Of a stretch of 64,000 nt of DNA, positions 1 through 9,021 are shown one piece after another (within the stretch, counting starts at the first letter, position 1; each line of letters starts with the position of its first letter). Both the position numbers and the translations under genes were made by a program. Under the pieces are notes generated by a model. That model saw only the letters and a program-made list of their open reading frames with translations. It was not told where the DNA came from and did no database searches. Source of the stretch: Microbacterium hydrothermale (lineage in GTDB: Bacteria; Actinomycetota; Actinomycetes; Actinomycetales; Microbacteriaceae); contig NZ_STGM01000007.1 in assembly GCF_004854025.1 (NCBI RefSeq), positions 114,730 through 178,729 of the forward strand, read 5' to 3'.

Positions 1-90
1 CCGGGAGGCGGGTCACCGGCGCGTCGACACGCGCACCCCGGGACCCGTGCCCCGGCACCCGCGCCGCGCACCCCGGCACGGCCCGCGGCC

Positions 91-822
91 TCAGTGCTCC
101 GTGAGCGCCCCGGGCGAGGGCATCCGCACGACCCCGATCGCGGCGGTCACGGCCGGATGGGCGAGCCGCAGGTACGGCTCCAGGCCGAGGTCGACGAGAT
201 GGACGCGCCCCGCGAGGGCGGGCCCGCGACCGCGCACGAGGCCGGCCTTGAGCGCGCCGAACGTGACGGTGACGTCGGCGGGGAGCACCGCGGCATCCGC
301 TGATCCGTCGTCGGGGTCGAGACCGCTGGGCAGGTCGACCGCCACGACCCGCGGGAGCGAGGGGCGGGCCCGCAGGCACTCGACCACGGCGCGCGCGCTG
401 CCACGCAGCCGCCGATCCGCCAGGCGACCGATGCCCAGGATGCCGTCGAGCACGAGCGCGTAGTCGTCGATCGCCCCGCAGACCTCCGAGGTCTGCCGCA
501 CGGTCGCCCCCGCGGCGACGGCGGCATCGAGAGCGGCACGGTGCACGCGGTCGCGGACGAGCACGATGTCGACCCTGTCGCCCCCGGCCGCCGCGAGCTC
601 GGCGGCCGCGTAGAGCGCGTCTCCGCCGTTGTCTCCCGCCCCGGCGAGCACCAGCACCGGGCCCGGCGCGTCACGGCGCTCCGCGGCCACAACCTCGGCG
701 AGGGCGTGCGCGGCCCACCGCATGAGCGGTCGCCCCTCGGCGAGCAGGGGCGCCTCGGCCGCACGGACGGCGTCGGCGGTGTACGCCGAGACGCGCGCGG
801 GGCGGGGCGCGGTGTCAGACAC
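91..822 (-). CDS. nnrE: NAD(P)H-hydrate epimerase (YjeF N-terminal type)
   Basis: Predicted cytosolic metabolite-repair enzyme that interconverts the R and S forms of hydrated NAD(P)H so that the partner dehydratase can restore NAD(P)H. The 243-residue protein carries the YjeF_N hallmarks: a Gly-rich GAGDNGGDALYAA loop near residues 61-73 and the VAVDLPSGLDPDDG segment near 165-178. It is a stand-alone epimerase; no dehydratase (NnrD) domain is fused to it, unlike many bacterial homologues. Its 5' end overlaps the end of the upstream YihY gene by 8 bases, so the two are probably co-transcribed. Confidence 0.88.
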   Translation of the reverse strand: MSDTAPRPARVSAYTADAVRAAEAPLLAEGRPLMRWAAHALAEVVAAERRDAPGPVLVLAGAGDNGGDALYAAAELAAAGGDRVDIVLVRDRVHRAALDAAVAAGATVRQTSEVCGAIDDYALVLDGILGIGRLADRRLRGSARAVVECLRARPSLPRVVAVDLPSGLDPDDGSADAAVLPADVTVTFGALKAGLVRGRGPALAGRVHLVDLGLEPYLRLAHPAVTAAIGVVRMPSPGALTEH

Positions 823-1876
823 GGGAGTCCGCCTCGGCCTGGTCCTCGCGCTGCGCGGCGGCGGGGTCGTTCGCGGCGAGGGTCTCGCGCTCCTTGCGCT
901 CCGCCGCTCGCGCCGCCTCGAGCTCCCCGGTCGCCGCGCGCACGGCCTTCTCGGCCCGGCGGACGCGGAACTGGATCATCGTGGAGGCGCCGTACTTGGC
1001 GCGGACGCGATCGTGGTCCTCCTCGGTCGCGACGGTGATCCACGCGCCCGAGATGAGGATGACCTGGCTCGAGAGGTTGAGCCACAGCAGGAGCGCGATG
1101 AGGGACGCGAAGGTGGTCAGGAGGGGGTTGTTGCCGGCTCCGCCGACGAAGAGCCCCGACAACTGCTGCAGCACGACCAGGCCGACACCGCCGAGCAGGG
1201 CGCCGCGCACGAGCGTGCGGCGACGGGTCTTGACCCCCGACAGCGCCGCGAAGGCCACCGCCACCGCGGCGGTGTCGAGCGCCAGCACGACGACCGTCGA
1301 CAGCAGCCACGTCAGCACCGCCGTGACCCACGAGTCGGCCGAAATGCCGAGGAGTTCTCGCACGAAGGCGAGACCGGCGGTCGCGAGGAAGGTCACGACC
1401 GCGGCTCCCACGAGGGCCACGCCGATCCCCACGGCGACGGCGAGGTTGCGCAGGATGACGAGCACGGGGAGCGTGTCGTCGGTGGTGACCCCCGCGATCT
1501 GGCGCAGCGCGGAGCGCAGCGAACCGATCGCGCCGATCGCCGCGCCGATGAGACCGATGGTTCCGATGACGCCGGCGACGGTGAACTCCCGGGGCGCGGT
1601 GATCTCGCTGACATCGAGGAGGCCGTCGGATCCGACGAGACCGGGGACGACGTTGTTGACCGAGCGCTCGAGGGCGGCGAAGGCATCGGGATTGCCCGAG
1701 AGCCAGACCGCGGCGAACGAGAAGCCGATGAGAACTGCGGCGAACAGGCTGAACAGCGTGCGGTAGGTGACGCTGTCGGCGAGCATGGGGCCGCGTGCCC
1801 CCGAGTAGACGAGGAAGGCGCGCACGAGGCGGAGCGACAGGGCCCACGCGGTGACGCGACGGATGAGGTCGGCCAT
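815..1876 (-). CDS. YihY/BrkB family inner-membrane protein
   Basis: A 353-residue multi-span membrane protein. The first ~290 residues hold about six hydrophobic segments with the family pattern SVTYRTLFSLFAAVLIGFS early on and SQVILISGAWITVATEEDH at the end; a charged cytosolic tail rich in Glu/Ala/Arg follows. The ATG at 1876 is chosen because residues upstream in the open frame are Arg/Pro-rich and lack any membrane or family character. Function of the family is unsettled (the old ribonuclease BN label is not trusted). Coupled to nnrE by an 8-base overlap. Confidence 0.85.
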   Translation of the reverse strand: MADLIRRVTAWALSLRLVRAFLVYSGARGPMLADSVTYRTLFSLFAAVLIGFSFAAVWLSGNPDAFAALERSVNNVVPGLVGSDGLLDVSEITAPREFTVAGVIGTIGLIGAAIGAIGSLRSALRQIAGVTTDDTLPVLVILRNLAVAVGIGVALVGAAVVTFLATAGLAFVRELLGISADSWVTAVLTWLLSTVVVLALDTAAVAVAFAALSGVKTRRRTLVRGALLGGVGLVVLQQLSGLFVGGAGNNPLLTTFASLIALLLWLNLSSQVILISGAWITVATEEDHDRVRAKYGASTMIQFRVRRAEKAVRAATGELEAARAAERKERETLAANDPAAAQREDQAEADSRV

Positions 1877-1955
1877 GGGGTCAGGGTATCCGGGCGGGCG
1901 GGCGACGCCCGGCGGGGTTGACCGCCCGCGCGTCGCGCGACAGGGCGGGCGTCTC

Positions 1956-2465
1956 CTAACCGGCCCGCGCCAGGATCTGGGCCCAGGCGCCCCCGAGCAG
2001 GAACGGCCCGAGCGGCAGGTCGACTCCGCGCCCCCGCGCGGCCAGCACACCCGCCGCGGCGACCCCCGCGGCCAGGAAGCCGACGCCGATCCCGGATGCC
2101 ACGGCCTCGAGGCCCCACCAGCCGAGGTGCGCTCCGACGAGCCCGGCGAGTTTGACGTCTCCGCCCCCGAACGCCCCGGGGCGGGCGAGGTGGAGGAGCA
2201 GGCACGCCGCGAACGCCCCCGCCGCCCCGAGGGCGACCTCCGTCGCGCGTTCCGGTCGACCGGTCGCCGCCGCGGCGAGCGACAGCAGCACGACCCCCGA
2301 CACGGTCGCGGGAAGGACCACGGCGTCAGGGAGGCGGTGATGTCGCACGTCGATCACCGCGAGAACGACGCTCACCACGGCGAACAGGGCGTACGCGGCA
2401 ACGGCCGCCGGCTCCCCGGGCCGCGACCCGGCCGTCAGCACGGACGCGACGGCATGCACCCCCAC
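1956..2465 (-). CDS. A24-family prepilin peptidase, short form
   Basis: A 169-residue membrane aspartyl protease of the TadV/CpaA-like short class, which lacks the N-terminal methyltransferase domain of PilD. The two catalytic aspartates are visible: AVIDVRHHRLPD near residue 35 and FGGGDVKLAG near residue 97, between predicted membrane helices. The GTG at 2465 is chosen because the neighbouring DUF1905 gene ends at 2476, leaving a 10-base gap; the open frame further upstream only shadows that gene. No pilin, ATPase or secretion genes are visible nearby, so its substrate is unknown here. Confidence 0.8.
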   Translation of the reverse strand: MGVHAVASVLTAGSRPGEPAAVAAYALFAVVSVVLAVIDVRHHRLPDAVVLPATVSGVVLLSLAAAATGRPERATEVALGAAGAFAACLLLHLARPGAFGGGDVKLAGLVGAHLGWWGLEAVASGIGVGFLAAGVAAAGVLAARGRGVDLPLGPFLLGGAWAQILARAG

Positions 2466-2475
2466 CGTCGCGGCC

Positions 2476-2772
2476 TCACGCGTCGAGGACGACGAGCTCG
2501 ACGACGACCGTCGCGCCCGGATCGATGCCCTCCGCGTCGCGGACCGCGCGCTTGAGAGGGAGGACGTACACCCCACCGGCCTGGGGGAAGATCGAGGTGC
2601 GGAAGGCCGTCGCCCCGATGACGGCGTCGACGCGGACTCCGCCGAAGCCGCGGCGGAAGGTCTGGGTCTCACGGATGTCGTCGCTGAGCACGGGCGGCAG
2701 GGCGACGAAGTACCAGTCGCTGTCGCTGCGGGCCTCCCACCGGAACACGACGCCCTCGAACTGCACGATCAC
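2476..2772 (-). CDS. DUF1905 domain protein
   Basis: A 98-residue protein matching the small beta-barrel DUF1905 family: an N-terminal FEGVVFRWEA strand, central FRRGFGGVRVDAVIGA and FRTSIFPQAGGVYVLPLK, and an acidic/hydrophobic end. It starts with GTG at 2772 behind a GGGGAGG ribosome site about 6 bases upstream. It lies 10 bases before the prepilin peptidase and may share its transcript. Molecular function is unknown for the family. Confidence 0.8.
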   Translation of the reverse strand: MIVQFEGVVFRWEARSDSDWYFVALPPVLSDDIRETQTFRRGFGGVRVDAVIGATAFRTSIFPQAGGVYVLPLKRAVRDAEGIDPGATVVVELVVLDA

Positions 2773-2907
2773 GCGGATCCTCCCCTTCTCGCCGAACCGT
2801 CACGCTACTCCCGAGCGCGCGAGCGGCGCGGCATCCGTCCCCGGGGAGGAGCCGTGCACCGCGGGGGTGTTCCCCCCGACGCCGCGTCGGCCGAGGCGCG
2901 CCCGCCG

Positions 2908-3303
2908 TCACCGCGGCGCGGTGCGTTCCACTCGCCGCCGGGTCCACACCGCGTGATCGATCCCCATCGCGCTCGCCACGGCGAGCACGTACACGACGAG
3001 ATCGCGCGGGTCGAAGCCCGAGCCGAGCACGAGGGCGGCGAACGGCATCCGTTCTGCGAGGGCGAGCGGGATCCCGGTGAGCTGCAGCAGCTCCACGCCG
3101 ATGCACCACAGCGCGGCGCCGGCGGCCGGCACCGGCCGCGGCGCGCGCGGGAACAGCAGCACGAGTCCGCTGTACGCCGCGACGGCGTACAGCGCGTCGC
3201 CGCCCACGTCGGACGCCACCGACGACGGCAGCAGGCGGTGCACGGCGAGCCCCGCGGCGATCACCGCGGCGAGGGCGACGAGGGCCGCGATCCGCCGCGT
3301 CAT
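2908..3303 (-). CDS. DUF2809 membrane protein
   Basis: A 131-residue protein with four predicted hydrophobic segments and the family-like pattern ELLQLTGIPLALAERMPF followed by GFDPRDLVVYVLA. The ATG at 3303 overlaps the stop codon of mug (ATGA), which fixes the start and shows translational coupling. No biochemical role is established for this family. The second half of its frame is open much further upstream, but that extension is antisense-type shadow of mug. Confidence 0.8.
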   Translation of the reverse strand: MTRRIAALVALAAVIAAGLAVHRLLPSSVASDVGGDALYAVAAYSGLVLLFPRAPRPVPAAGAALWCIGVELLQLTGIPLALAERMPFAALVLGSGFDPRDLVVYVLAVASAMGIDHAVWTRRRVERTAPR

Positions 3304-3866
3304 CCGATCAGCCCGGCGGCGCGCGCGGGGGCCGCGTACGCGGCGGCGAGGGTCGCGACCGTGTCGTGCGCGTTCAGGCCGCTCGGGTTCGGCAGGACCC
3401 ACGTCTCGCACCCCGCGATCTCCTCGCCCTGCCTCCCCGCGACGGCTTTCGGCCGATCGAACCCCTGACGATAGGCGGTCAGGCCCACCACGGCGACCAC
3501 GCGCGGGTTCCACGCGGCGACGCGGAGCGCGAGGGCCGAAGCGCCGGCGCGCAGCTCGTCGCGGGACAGCTCGTCGGCACGGGCCGTGGCGCGTGCGACG
3601 AGATTGCTCACCCCGATGCCCGCGTCGAACACCAGGCGCCGATCGGCCTCCCCGAGCGGCGCCGAGTAGGCCGGGGCGTGCGGCAGGATCCCCGCCCCCA
3701 CGAGAGCCGGCCAGAAGCGGTTGCCCGGTCGAGCGAACGGGGTCCCCGTCGCCGCGGTCCACAGCCCGGGGTTGATGCCGACGAACAACAGGCGCACCCC
3801 GGGTTCCACGAGGTCGGGCACCGTGGCATCCCGGAAGGACTCGAGTTCGGCGCGCGTGAAACCCAT
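3300..3866 (-). CDS. mug: G/U(T)-mismatch-specific uracil-DNA glycosylase
   Basis: A 188-residue base-excision repair enzyme of the MUG/TDG clade of the uracil-DNA glycosylase superfamily, expected to remove uracil or ethenocytosine from G mispairs. Motif 1 is visible as FVGINPGLWTA (residues 28-38), with Asn as the catalytic-water residue, and the downstream loop is NPSGLNAH near residue 160. Conserved GNRFWPALVGAGI follows motif 1. It is divergent from the hydrolase gene and coupled to the DUF2809 gene by a 4-base overlap. Confidence 0.9.
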   Translation of the reverse strand: MGFTRAELESFRDATVPDLVEPGVRLLFVGINPGLWTAATGTPFARPGNRFWPALVGAGILPHAPAYSAPLGEADRRLVFDAGIGVSNLVARATARADELSRDELRAGASALALRVAAWNPRVVAVVGLTAYRQGFDRPKAVAGRQGEEIAGCETWVLPNPSGLNAHDTVATLAAAYAAPARAAGLIG

Positions 3867-3922
3867 GAGACCACTATGACCACTTCCCGGGGCGGCACCG
3901 GGATTCTGCCAGGATCGGAGGA

Positions 3923-4723
3923 ATGGATGCCGTGCCCGCCCTCACCGAGGTCCCTCCCGCGCAGTTCGTCATCGTCGGCGACAACGTGCGCCTCGCCACC
4001 TACTCGTGGGGCGACCCCGAGGCCGATCCGGTGCTGTGCGTGCACGGCTTCGGATCGAGCACGCGCGACAACTGGGTCAACACCGGGTGGGTGCGCGACC
4101 TGCTGCGCGCCGGCTTCCGCGTGATCGCGGTCGACCAGCGCGGACACGGGGCGAGCGAGAAGCCCCACGACGCCGCGTCGTACACGATGCCGACCCTCGT
4201 GTCCGACCTCGTCGCCGTGCTCGACACCTACCTCGTCGACCAGGTGCGCTACCTCGGCTACTCGCTCGGCGGACGCGTGGGCTGGCAGCTCGCCGTCGAC
4301 GCGCCCGAGCACGTCGAGCGCGCCGTGCTCGGCGGCATCCCCGACGGTCGCCCCCTCGCGCGGTTGAAGGTCGAGCAGGCGCGGGCGTTCCTCGATCACG
4401 GCGAGCCGGTTCAGGATGCCACCACCCAGCGCTACGTCTCGCTCGCCGAGCGCGTCCCGGGCAACGACCTGCGCGCCCTCGTCGCGATCGCCGAGGGGAT
4501 GCGGCTCGGCGAGACCGATCCCGACCCCGAGACTCCCCCGCAGCAGCCCGTGCTGATCGCGACCGGGACCGAGGACCCGATCCACGACCAGTCGGCGCAC
4601 CTGGCGGGGCTGCTCCCGCGCGGGGAGTTCGCCGACATCCCCGGCCGCCACCACGTGAACGCCCCCGGGGCGCGCGCGTTCCGCGAGGCCGGGCTGGAAT
4701 TCCTCGGCCGCGGTCGCGGCTGA
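3923..4723 (+). CDS. Alpha/beta-fold hydrolase
   Basis: A 266-residue soluble hydrolase. The oxyanion strand CVHGFGSS, the nucleophile elbow GYSLGG (Ser about residue 115), an acidic residue in TGTEDPIHD (about 215) and a His in GRHHVNAPG (about 242) make a complete catalytic triad. The Asp-rich family resemblance is to small lipase/esterase or haloperoxidase-like hydrolases; the substrate cannot be read from sequence. The ATG at 3923 sits immediately after a GGAGGA site, so the spacing is tight; a GTG nine bases on is an alternative start. Confidence 0.85.
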   Translation: MDAVPALTEVPPAQFVIVGDNVRLATYSWGDPEADPVLCVHGFGSSTRDNWVNTGWVRDLLRAGFRVIAVDQRGHGASEKPHDAASYTMPTLVSDLVAVLDTYLVDQVRYLGYSLGGRVGWQLAVDAPEHVERAVLGGIPDGRPLARLKVEQARAFLDHGEPVQDATTQRYVSLAERVPGNDLRALVAIAEGMRLGETDPDPETPPQQPVLIATGTEDPIHDQSAHLAGLLPRGEFADIPGRHHVNAPGARAFREAGLEFLGRGRG

Positions 4724-4997
4724 CGCGCACATCCGCGCTCCCCGGCGCATCTTCCCCGCCGAGTGCCCGGGGCGCCCGGGCGGTTTCGCGCTCCCGCGCA
4801 CTTACCCGCGCTCCGGGTGTCTTGGACACTCGACGCCGCGCGCGCGGGCGCTCGCGGGCGCCGAGACGCGCGCGTGGGTGCACGCGGGGACCGGGCTGGG
4901 CACGCGGGCGCACGCGAGTGCCGGACGGGCGCGCGAGCGCACGCGACTGCCCGGACGGGCGCGCGAGCGGGCGAGCCCGGGAGTGCGCGCCGGGACC
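4724..4997. repeat. GC-rich intergenic spacer with short repeats between convergent genes
   Basis: This 274-base spacer between convergent genes is composed of alternating cg/gc tracts. It holds a near-exact direct repeat of the element ggacgggcgcgcgagcg (around 4922 and 4955) and several inverted gcgggcgc pieces. No ribosome site or plausible small gene is seen. It may act as a bidirectional terminator region through GC-rich stems. Confidence 0.4.
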
Positions 4998-7031
4998 TCA
5001 GCCGCAGGCGTAGACCGTGGAGGGGGCGCTGGTGTCGATCGCGCAGTTCTGCCCGACCCACTCCCGGATCTGCGCCGACGTGGTCGAGGTCGAGCTCGAC
5101 GTACCCGACGCCCCGAACCCGCCGCCGCCGCGCTCCTGACCCTCGATGACGTAGCGCACGTCTCCTGCCTTCACGAGCGCGATGAACGCGTCGAGGGTGG
5201 GCACGGCATCCGTTCCGTTGAATCCGCCGATGGGCAGGAACGATCCTCCGTCGCTCGCGACGATGAGGGATGCCGCGGACTGCGCCCCGAAGGTCGCGGC
5301 GAGGTAGGTCGATCCCGCGGCGTTCTGTTCGAGCCAGGCGAGCAGGGCGGTGTCGGCGGTCGAGGCTCCGGCACCGAAGCCCGCACCGGTCCCTCCGCCG
5401 CGGCTCGCTCCGCCGTCGCCGGCCGCGCGCCCGGCCCCGTCGCGCGCCGACGACCCGCCGGGCCTCGAGCCCGACCCGAAGCCGCCCTGCGCGCTACCGC
5501 CCTGCGCCGACCCGCCCGGCGCGCTGCCGCCCGCCGCCGCACCGCCGCCCGGGAACGCGCCCGAGCCCGCGGCCCCGCGGCCCGCTCCCGGCATCCCTCC
5601 CCCGCCGAAACCGCCGCCCGACATCTCCGAGACGCCTCCCGCGACGGGGTTGATCGAATTGGGGTGCGCGACGGTCACCGCCGACCACACGGCCGGGGTC
5701 AACAGCAGCCCGACCAGGACGAACGCCGTGGTCACCAACCCCGAACCCCGGCGGAGCAGAAGCAGTGCGATCGCCACGGCGGCCGCCACGGCCTGCACGA
5801 TCGCGACCGGCACGCTGTAACCGCCCGAGGCGAGCCCGATGCCGAGCGCGGTCGCCCCCGCCACGCCCACGATCGCCACCTGCGGCCAGGCGCGGCCCGC
5901 GCGGTGGGCGGCGGCCAGCGCCGTCGCCACGACGAGACCGAGGGGGACGGCCAGCGCCGCGGTGTAGAACTGGTGCATCCCGGCCACGGCCGAGAACATC
6001 GCGGCGAACGTCGCGGTCCACACCGTCAGCAGCACCGTCGCGGGGCGGGGGAACCGCAGGATCCACAGCACCGCGATCCCCACGATCGCGGCGGGGATGA
6101 GCCACGCCACCTGCCCGGCGAGCTGGGCGTTGAACAACCGCAGCACGCCCGGGTCGCCCGAGAACGGCGGTGTGAACGACTCGTACGCGCTGCTGTCGCT
6201 CGTGGCGCTGAAGCGGCCCAGGCCGTTGTAGCCGAAGACCATCTCCCACGGGTCGTTCGACAGCGTGCTGCCGATGTACGGGCGACTGCCGGCGGGGATC
6301 AGCGAGACGATCACGACCCACCACAGCGACGTCGCGAGGCTCACGACCCCTGCTACGACGAGGTGCCCGAGCCGCCGGGCCCACGACTGCCGGGTGACGA
6401 GGTACGCCGCCGCGAGCGCGGGCCAGACCGCCCACGCCTCGAGCATGTAGAACTGGAACGACAGCCCCACCAGGGCTCCGGCGCCCACCAGCCAACCGAG
6501 GCTGCGCTGCTGGACCGCCCTCACCGCGGCGTAGGCGGTGAGCGAGAGACCGAGCACGAAGAAGGTCTCGGGCTGATTCGAGCGGGCGACCGCGACGAGG
6601 ATCGGGGTCACCGCGACGATCGCCCCGGCGAACAGTCCCGCGCGCACGCCCGCGAGTCGTCTCGCGGTCACGGCCGTGATGAGCGCGGCCCCGACCGCGG
6701 CGAGGGCGTTCGGCAGGATCACCGCCCAGGCCGAGTATCCGAAGGCGCGGACGAACAGCGCCGGGATCCAGAACGACCCCGGGATCTTGTCGAGGGTCAC
6801 GGTGCCGGCGGGGTCCACGGCGCCGAAGAAGAAGTTCGACCACGACCTGCTCATCGACAGCGCGATCGAGGCGTAGTACTCGCTCGGCGCGCCCGCCCAC
6901 ACCTGCCACCCCGTCAGGACCAACGCCGACAGGCCGATCGCGAGGAGGCCGAGGGCCCACGCGCCGGGACGTCGACGCGCGGTCCGAGAGGAGACGGCGG
7001 AGGTCGAGGCGGGCATCAGTACGGCAGTCAC
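4998..7031 (-). CDS. ArnT/YkcB-like GT39 membrane glycosyltransferase with Gly-rich insert
   Basis: A 677-residue polytopic enzyme predicted to transfer sugar from a polyprenyl phosphate donor on the outer face of the membrane. Roughly 11-13 hydrophobic segments fill residues 20-450; the first outer loop has FGAVDPAGTVTLDKIPG, the conserved acidic loop of this clade, and PAGSRPYIGST is in a later loop. The soluble C-terminal domain (about 565-677) matches the YkcA/YkcB-type extracellular domain. Between the two lies an unusual ~95-residue Gly/Ala/Ser-rich stretch (464-560). A GTG start at 7031 is used; an ATG five codons in is possible. A second member of the family lies at 12684. Confidence 0.85.
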   Translation of the reverse strand: MTAVLMPASTSAVSSRTARRRPGAWALGLLAIGLSALVLTGWQVWAGAPSEYYASIALSMSRSWSNFFFGAVDPAGTVTLDKIPGSFWIPALFVRAFGYSAWAVILPNALAAVGAALITAVTARRLAGVRAGLFAGAIVAVTPILVAVARSNQPETFFVLGLSLTAYAAVRAVQQRSLGWLVGAGALVGLSFQFYMLEAWAVWPALAAAYLVTRQSWARRLGHLVVAGVVSLATSLWWVVIVSLIPAGSRPYIGSTLSNDPWEMVFGYNGLGRFSATSDSSAYESFTPPFSGDPGVLRLFNAQLAGQVAWLIPAAIVGIAVLWILRFPRPATVLLTVWTATFAAMFSAVAGMHQFYTAALAVPLGLVVATALAAAHRAGRAWPQVAIVGVAGATALGIGLASGGYSVPVAIVQAVAAAVAIALLLLRRGSGLVTTAFVLVGLLLTPAVWSAVTVAHPNSINPVAGGVSEMSGGGFGGGGMPGAGRGAAGSGAFPGGGAAAGGSAPGGSAQGGSAQGGFGSGSRPGGSSARDGAGRAAGDGGASRGGGTGAGFGAGASTADTALLAWLEQNAAGSTYLAATFGAQSAASLIVASDGGSFLPIGGFNGTDAVPTLDAFIALVKAGDVRYVIEGQERGGGGFGASGTSSSTSTTSAQIREWVGQNCAIDTSAPSTVYACG

Positions 7032-7131
7032 CCGCGCAGCGTACGCAGCGCTCCCCTCGACGAACCCTCACGCCGCTTATGCGTGAGCGATGGAATTCGC
7101 GCCCCGGCGGGCGTCGGGAGACGTCGGGGGC

Positions 7132-8853
7132 TCAGGATGCCGAGACGGACAGACGCGGGGTCGTCGGGGCGCGCGTGGCCGCGGCCTGCAGACCCACCCG
7201 CACGTTCTGCCCGGGGGCGAGGGAGGCCGCCCACTCGGTTCCCCTGCACGTCACGGTGGACCCGCTCAGCGTGCAGGACATCCCCCACGCGTTCGTGACC
7301 GCCGTGGTGCCCGGGGCCTCGAACGACACGGACCACGCCTTCACGGCCGCGCCGGCCGTCAGCGAGAGCTCGGCCACGTAGCCCTCTCCCCAGGCGTTCT
7401 GCGGCACCCAGGTCGCCGAGAGGCTCGCGGGCGTCGAGGGCTTCGGCGAGGTCGACGCGGTGGGCTTGGGCGAGAGCGACGGGCTCGCGCTCGGTTTGGG
7501 CGAGATCGTGGGCTTCGGCGAGGCGGACGGGCTCGCGGTCGGCTTCGGCGACGTGCTGGGCTTCGGAGACGTCGAGGGGCTCGCGCTCGGCTTCGGCGAC
7601 GTGCTCGGCTTCGGCGACGTGCTCGGCTTCGGCGAGGCCGAGGGGCTGGCGGTCGGCTTCGGCGTGGGCACCGCGACCGGGGCGAGGATCGGTCGCAGCG
7701 CCGCGAGCTTGGCCTTCTGCAGCGTCCGCCAGTCGTCGGTGACGAGTCCGCCGGTGTCGCCGCTGTTCGGGTTGAACGACCAGTAGGCGTAACTGATCTT
7801 CGTCTTCGCCAGGTAGGCGACGAGCGTCGTCATCCAGGCCTTGTCGCTGTCGGTCTCGAGCTTCGTCCCGAACTCGCCCAGGAGCACCGGGGCGATGTTC
7901 TTGCGCACGAGGTATCCCCAGTTGGCATCCCAGACCGACTCGAGGTTCGCGGGGTAGTTCGGCGCGGAGAACCACGGCTGCTGGTGCACCGTCGCCGGGT
8001 AGTCGTGCGGGGAGTAGACCACGCGGTTCTTCACCTTCAGGACGACGGGTGCCGCGCCGACATCGCGCAGACCGCCGCCCCACCACGTGCTCGAACCGTC
8101 GTTCTGACGCTCGACGCCCTCGACGATGATCAGCAGCTTCGGATTGACCGACAGCACCGCGTCACCGGCCCGCGTCGCGGCAGCGCGCCAGTCGCGCGCC
8201 GGGTCGCCGCAGTTCCAGCAGGCGGGCCCGTGGGGCTCGTTGTGCAGGTCGACGCCGATGACGGCGGGTTCGTTCTTGTAGCGCTGGGCGAGCATCTTCC
8301 AGTCGTCGATCCAGCGCTTCTCGCTGTAGGCGCCCGTGTACCAGAGCTCGCTCTGCGCGGCGGAGTCGGGGCGGTGACGATCGAGGATCACCGTCAGGCC
8401 GTAGCCCTTCGCGCGGGCGATCACGGTGTCCATCAGCCGGAGCGGGCTGAGACCGACGAGATCGGCGTTGACGGAGGTGTTGATCGAGTTCGTCGAGGAC
8501 GCGGCCAGGCACTCGTTCGAGAAGGGCAGACGGATGGTCGTGAAGCCCATGCCGGCGATGGACCGCAGCCCCTCGTCGAGCGAGATCGACCAGAGTCCGT
8601 GCGGGGCGCAGTTGGAGGTCTCCATGCCGAACCAGGCGACGGCCTTGATCGTGTACGGCGTGCCCGCCGAGGTGACGATGCTCGATCCGCGGGTGGAGAG
8701 CCAGCCGGGCAGGGCGGTGGCGGCGGTCGCGTTCGGCGCGGCGACGGCTCCGGTGACGGCCCCGGTCACGGCGAGCGCGGCGACGGCGGCCGCGGCGGTC
8801 AGACGCCGGACGGTGCGGCGCGCAGACGACCACCGTTCGAGCCACCCCGACAT
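7132..8853 (-). CDS. Secreted GH5 glycoside hydrolase (cellulase-like) with CBM2
   Basis: A 573-residue extracellular enzyme. An Arg-rich n-region and hydrophobic core ending near AVAAP form a signal peptide (residues 1-45). The GH5 catalytic domain spans about 50-390: acid/base Glu in VDLHNEPHGP (E206), HDYP (H283) and nucleophile Glu in LLGEFGTK (E327). A long Ser-Pro-Lys-Pro linker (397-474) leads to a carbohydrate-binding module of the CBM2 type (475-573) with the usual Cys pair (527, 536) and surface Trp residues. The ATG at 8853 is preceded by GGAGG at 5-base spacing; the frame is open further but overlaps the Lrp promoter and gene. Cellulose or a related beta-glucan is the likely substrate. 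Confidence 0.9.
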   Translation of the reverse strand: MSGWLERWSSARRTVRRLTAAAAVAALAVTGAVTGAVAAPNATAATALPGWLSTRGSSIVTSAGTPYTIKAVAWFGMETSNCAPHGLWSISLDEGLRSIAGMGFTTIRLPFSNECLAASSTNSINTSVNADLVGLSPLRLMDTVIARAKGYGLTVILDRHRPDSAAQSELWYTGAYSEKRWIDDWKMLAQRYKNEPAVIGVDLHNEPHGPACWNCGDPARDWRAAATRAGDAVLSVNPKLLIIVEGVERQNDGSSTWWGGGLRDVGAAPVVLKVKNRVVYSPHDYPATVHQQPWFSAPNYPANLESVWDANWGYLVRKNIAPVLLGEFGTKLETDSDKAWMTTLVAYLAKTKISYAYWSFNPNSGDTGGLVTDDWRTLQKAKLAALRPILAPVAVPTPKPTASPSASPKPSTSPKPSTSPKPSASPSTSPKPSTSPKPTASPSASPKPTISPKPSASPSLSPKPTASTSPKPSTPASLSATWVPQNAWGEGYVAELSLTAGAAVKAWSVSFEAPGTTAVTNAWGMSCTLSGSTVTCRGTEWAASLAPGQNVRVGLQAAATRAPTTPRLSVSAS

Positions 8854-8983
8854 CCGCACCTCCGCGGTCATCGTAGCGGCGCGCGGGACCCGCGCGTGCG
8901 CGTTCCGCGCGCCGAAGAGGCGCGGCATCCCCCGTGACGACGGTTTCCGCGCTGTTACGCCTCCGTAAATGTCGAGATCAACA

Positions 8984-9013
8984 TTGATATAGCCGTATAT
9001 GCGCTGATACCGT
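8984..9013 (+). promoter_or_regulatory. Probable sigma-A promoter of the Lrp-family gene
   Basis: TTGATA at 8984-8989 and TACCGT at 9008-9013 are separated by 18 bases. The predicted transcript start falls within a base or two of the ATG at 9022, implying an almost leaderless mRNA. The surrounding 8955-9005 stretch is unusually AT-rich for this genome and shared with the divergent GH5 gene, so it is a plausible Lrp binding region. Confidence 0.55.
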
Positions 9014-9021
9014 CGCCCATC

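Noticed and set aside
4878..7298. 806-codon plus-strand open frame opposite the GT39 gene
   Set aside because: Arg/Gly/Asp/His-rich product without domains; a GC-rich shadow of the real gene on the other strand.
7450..7670. Regular repeats resembling a CRISPR array
   Set aside because: They are Ser-Pro-Lys-Pro codons in the GH5 linker, in frame and without unique spacers of equal length.
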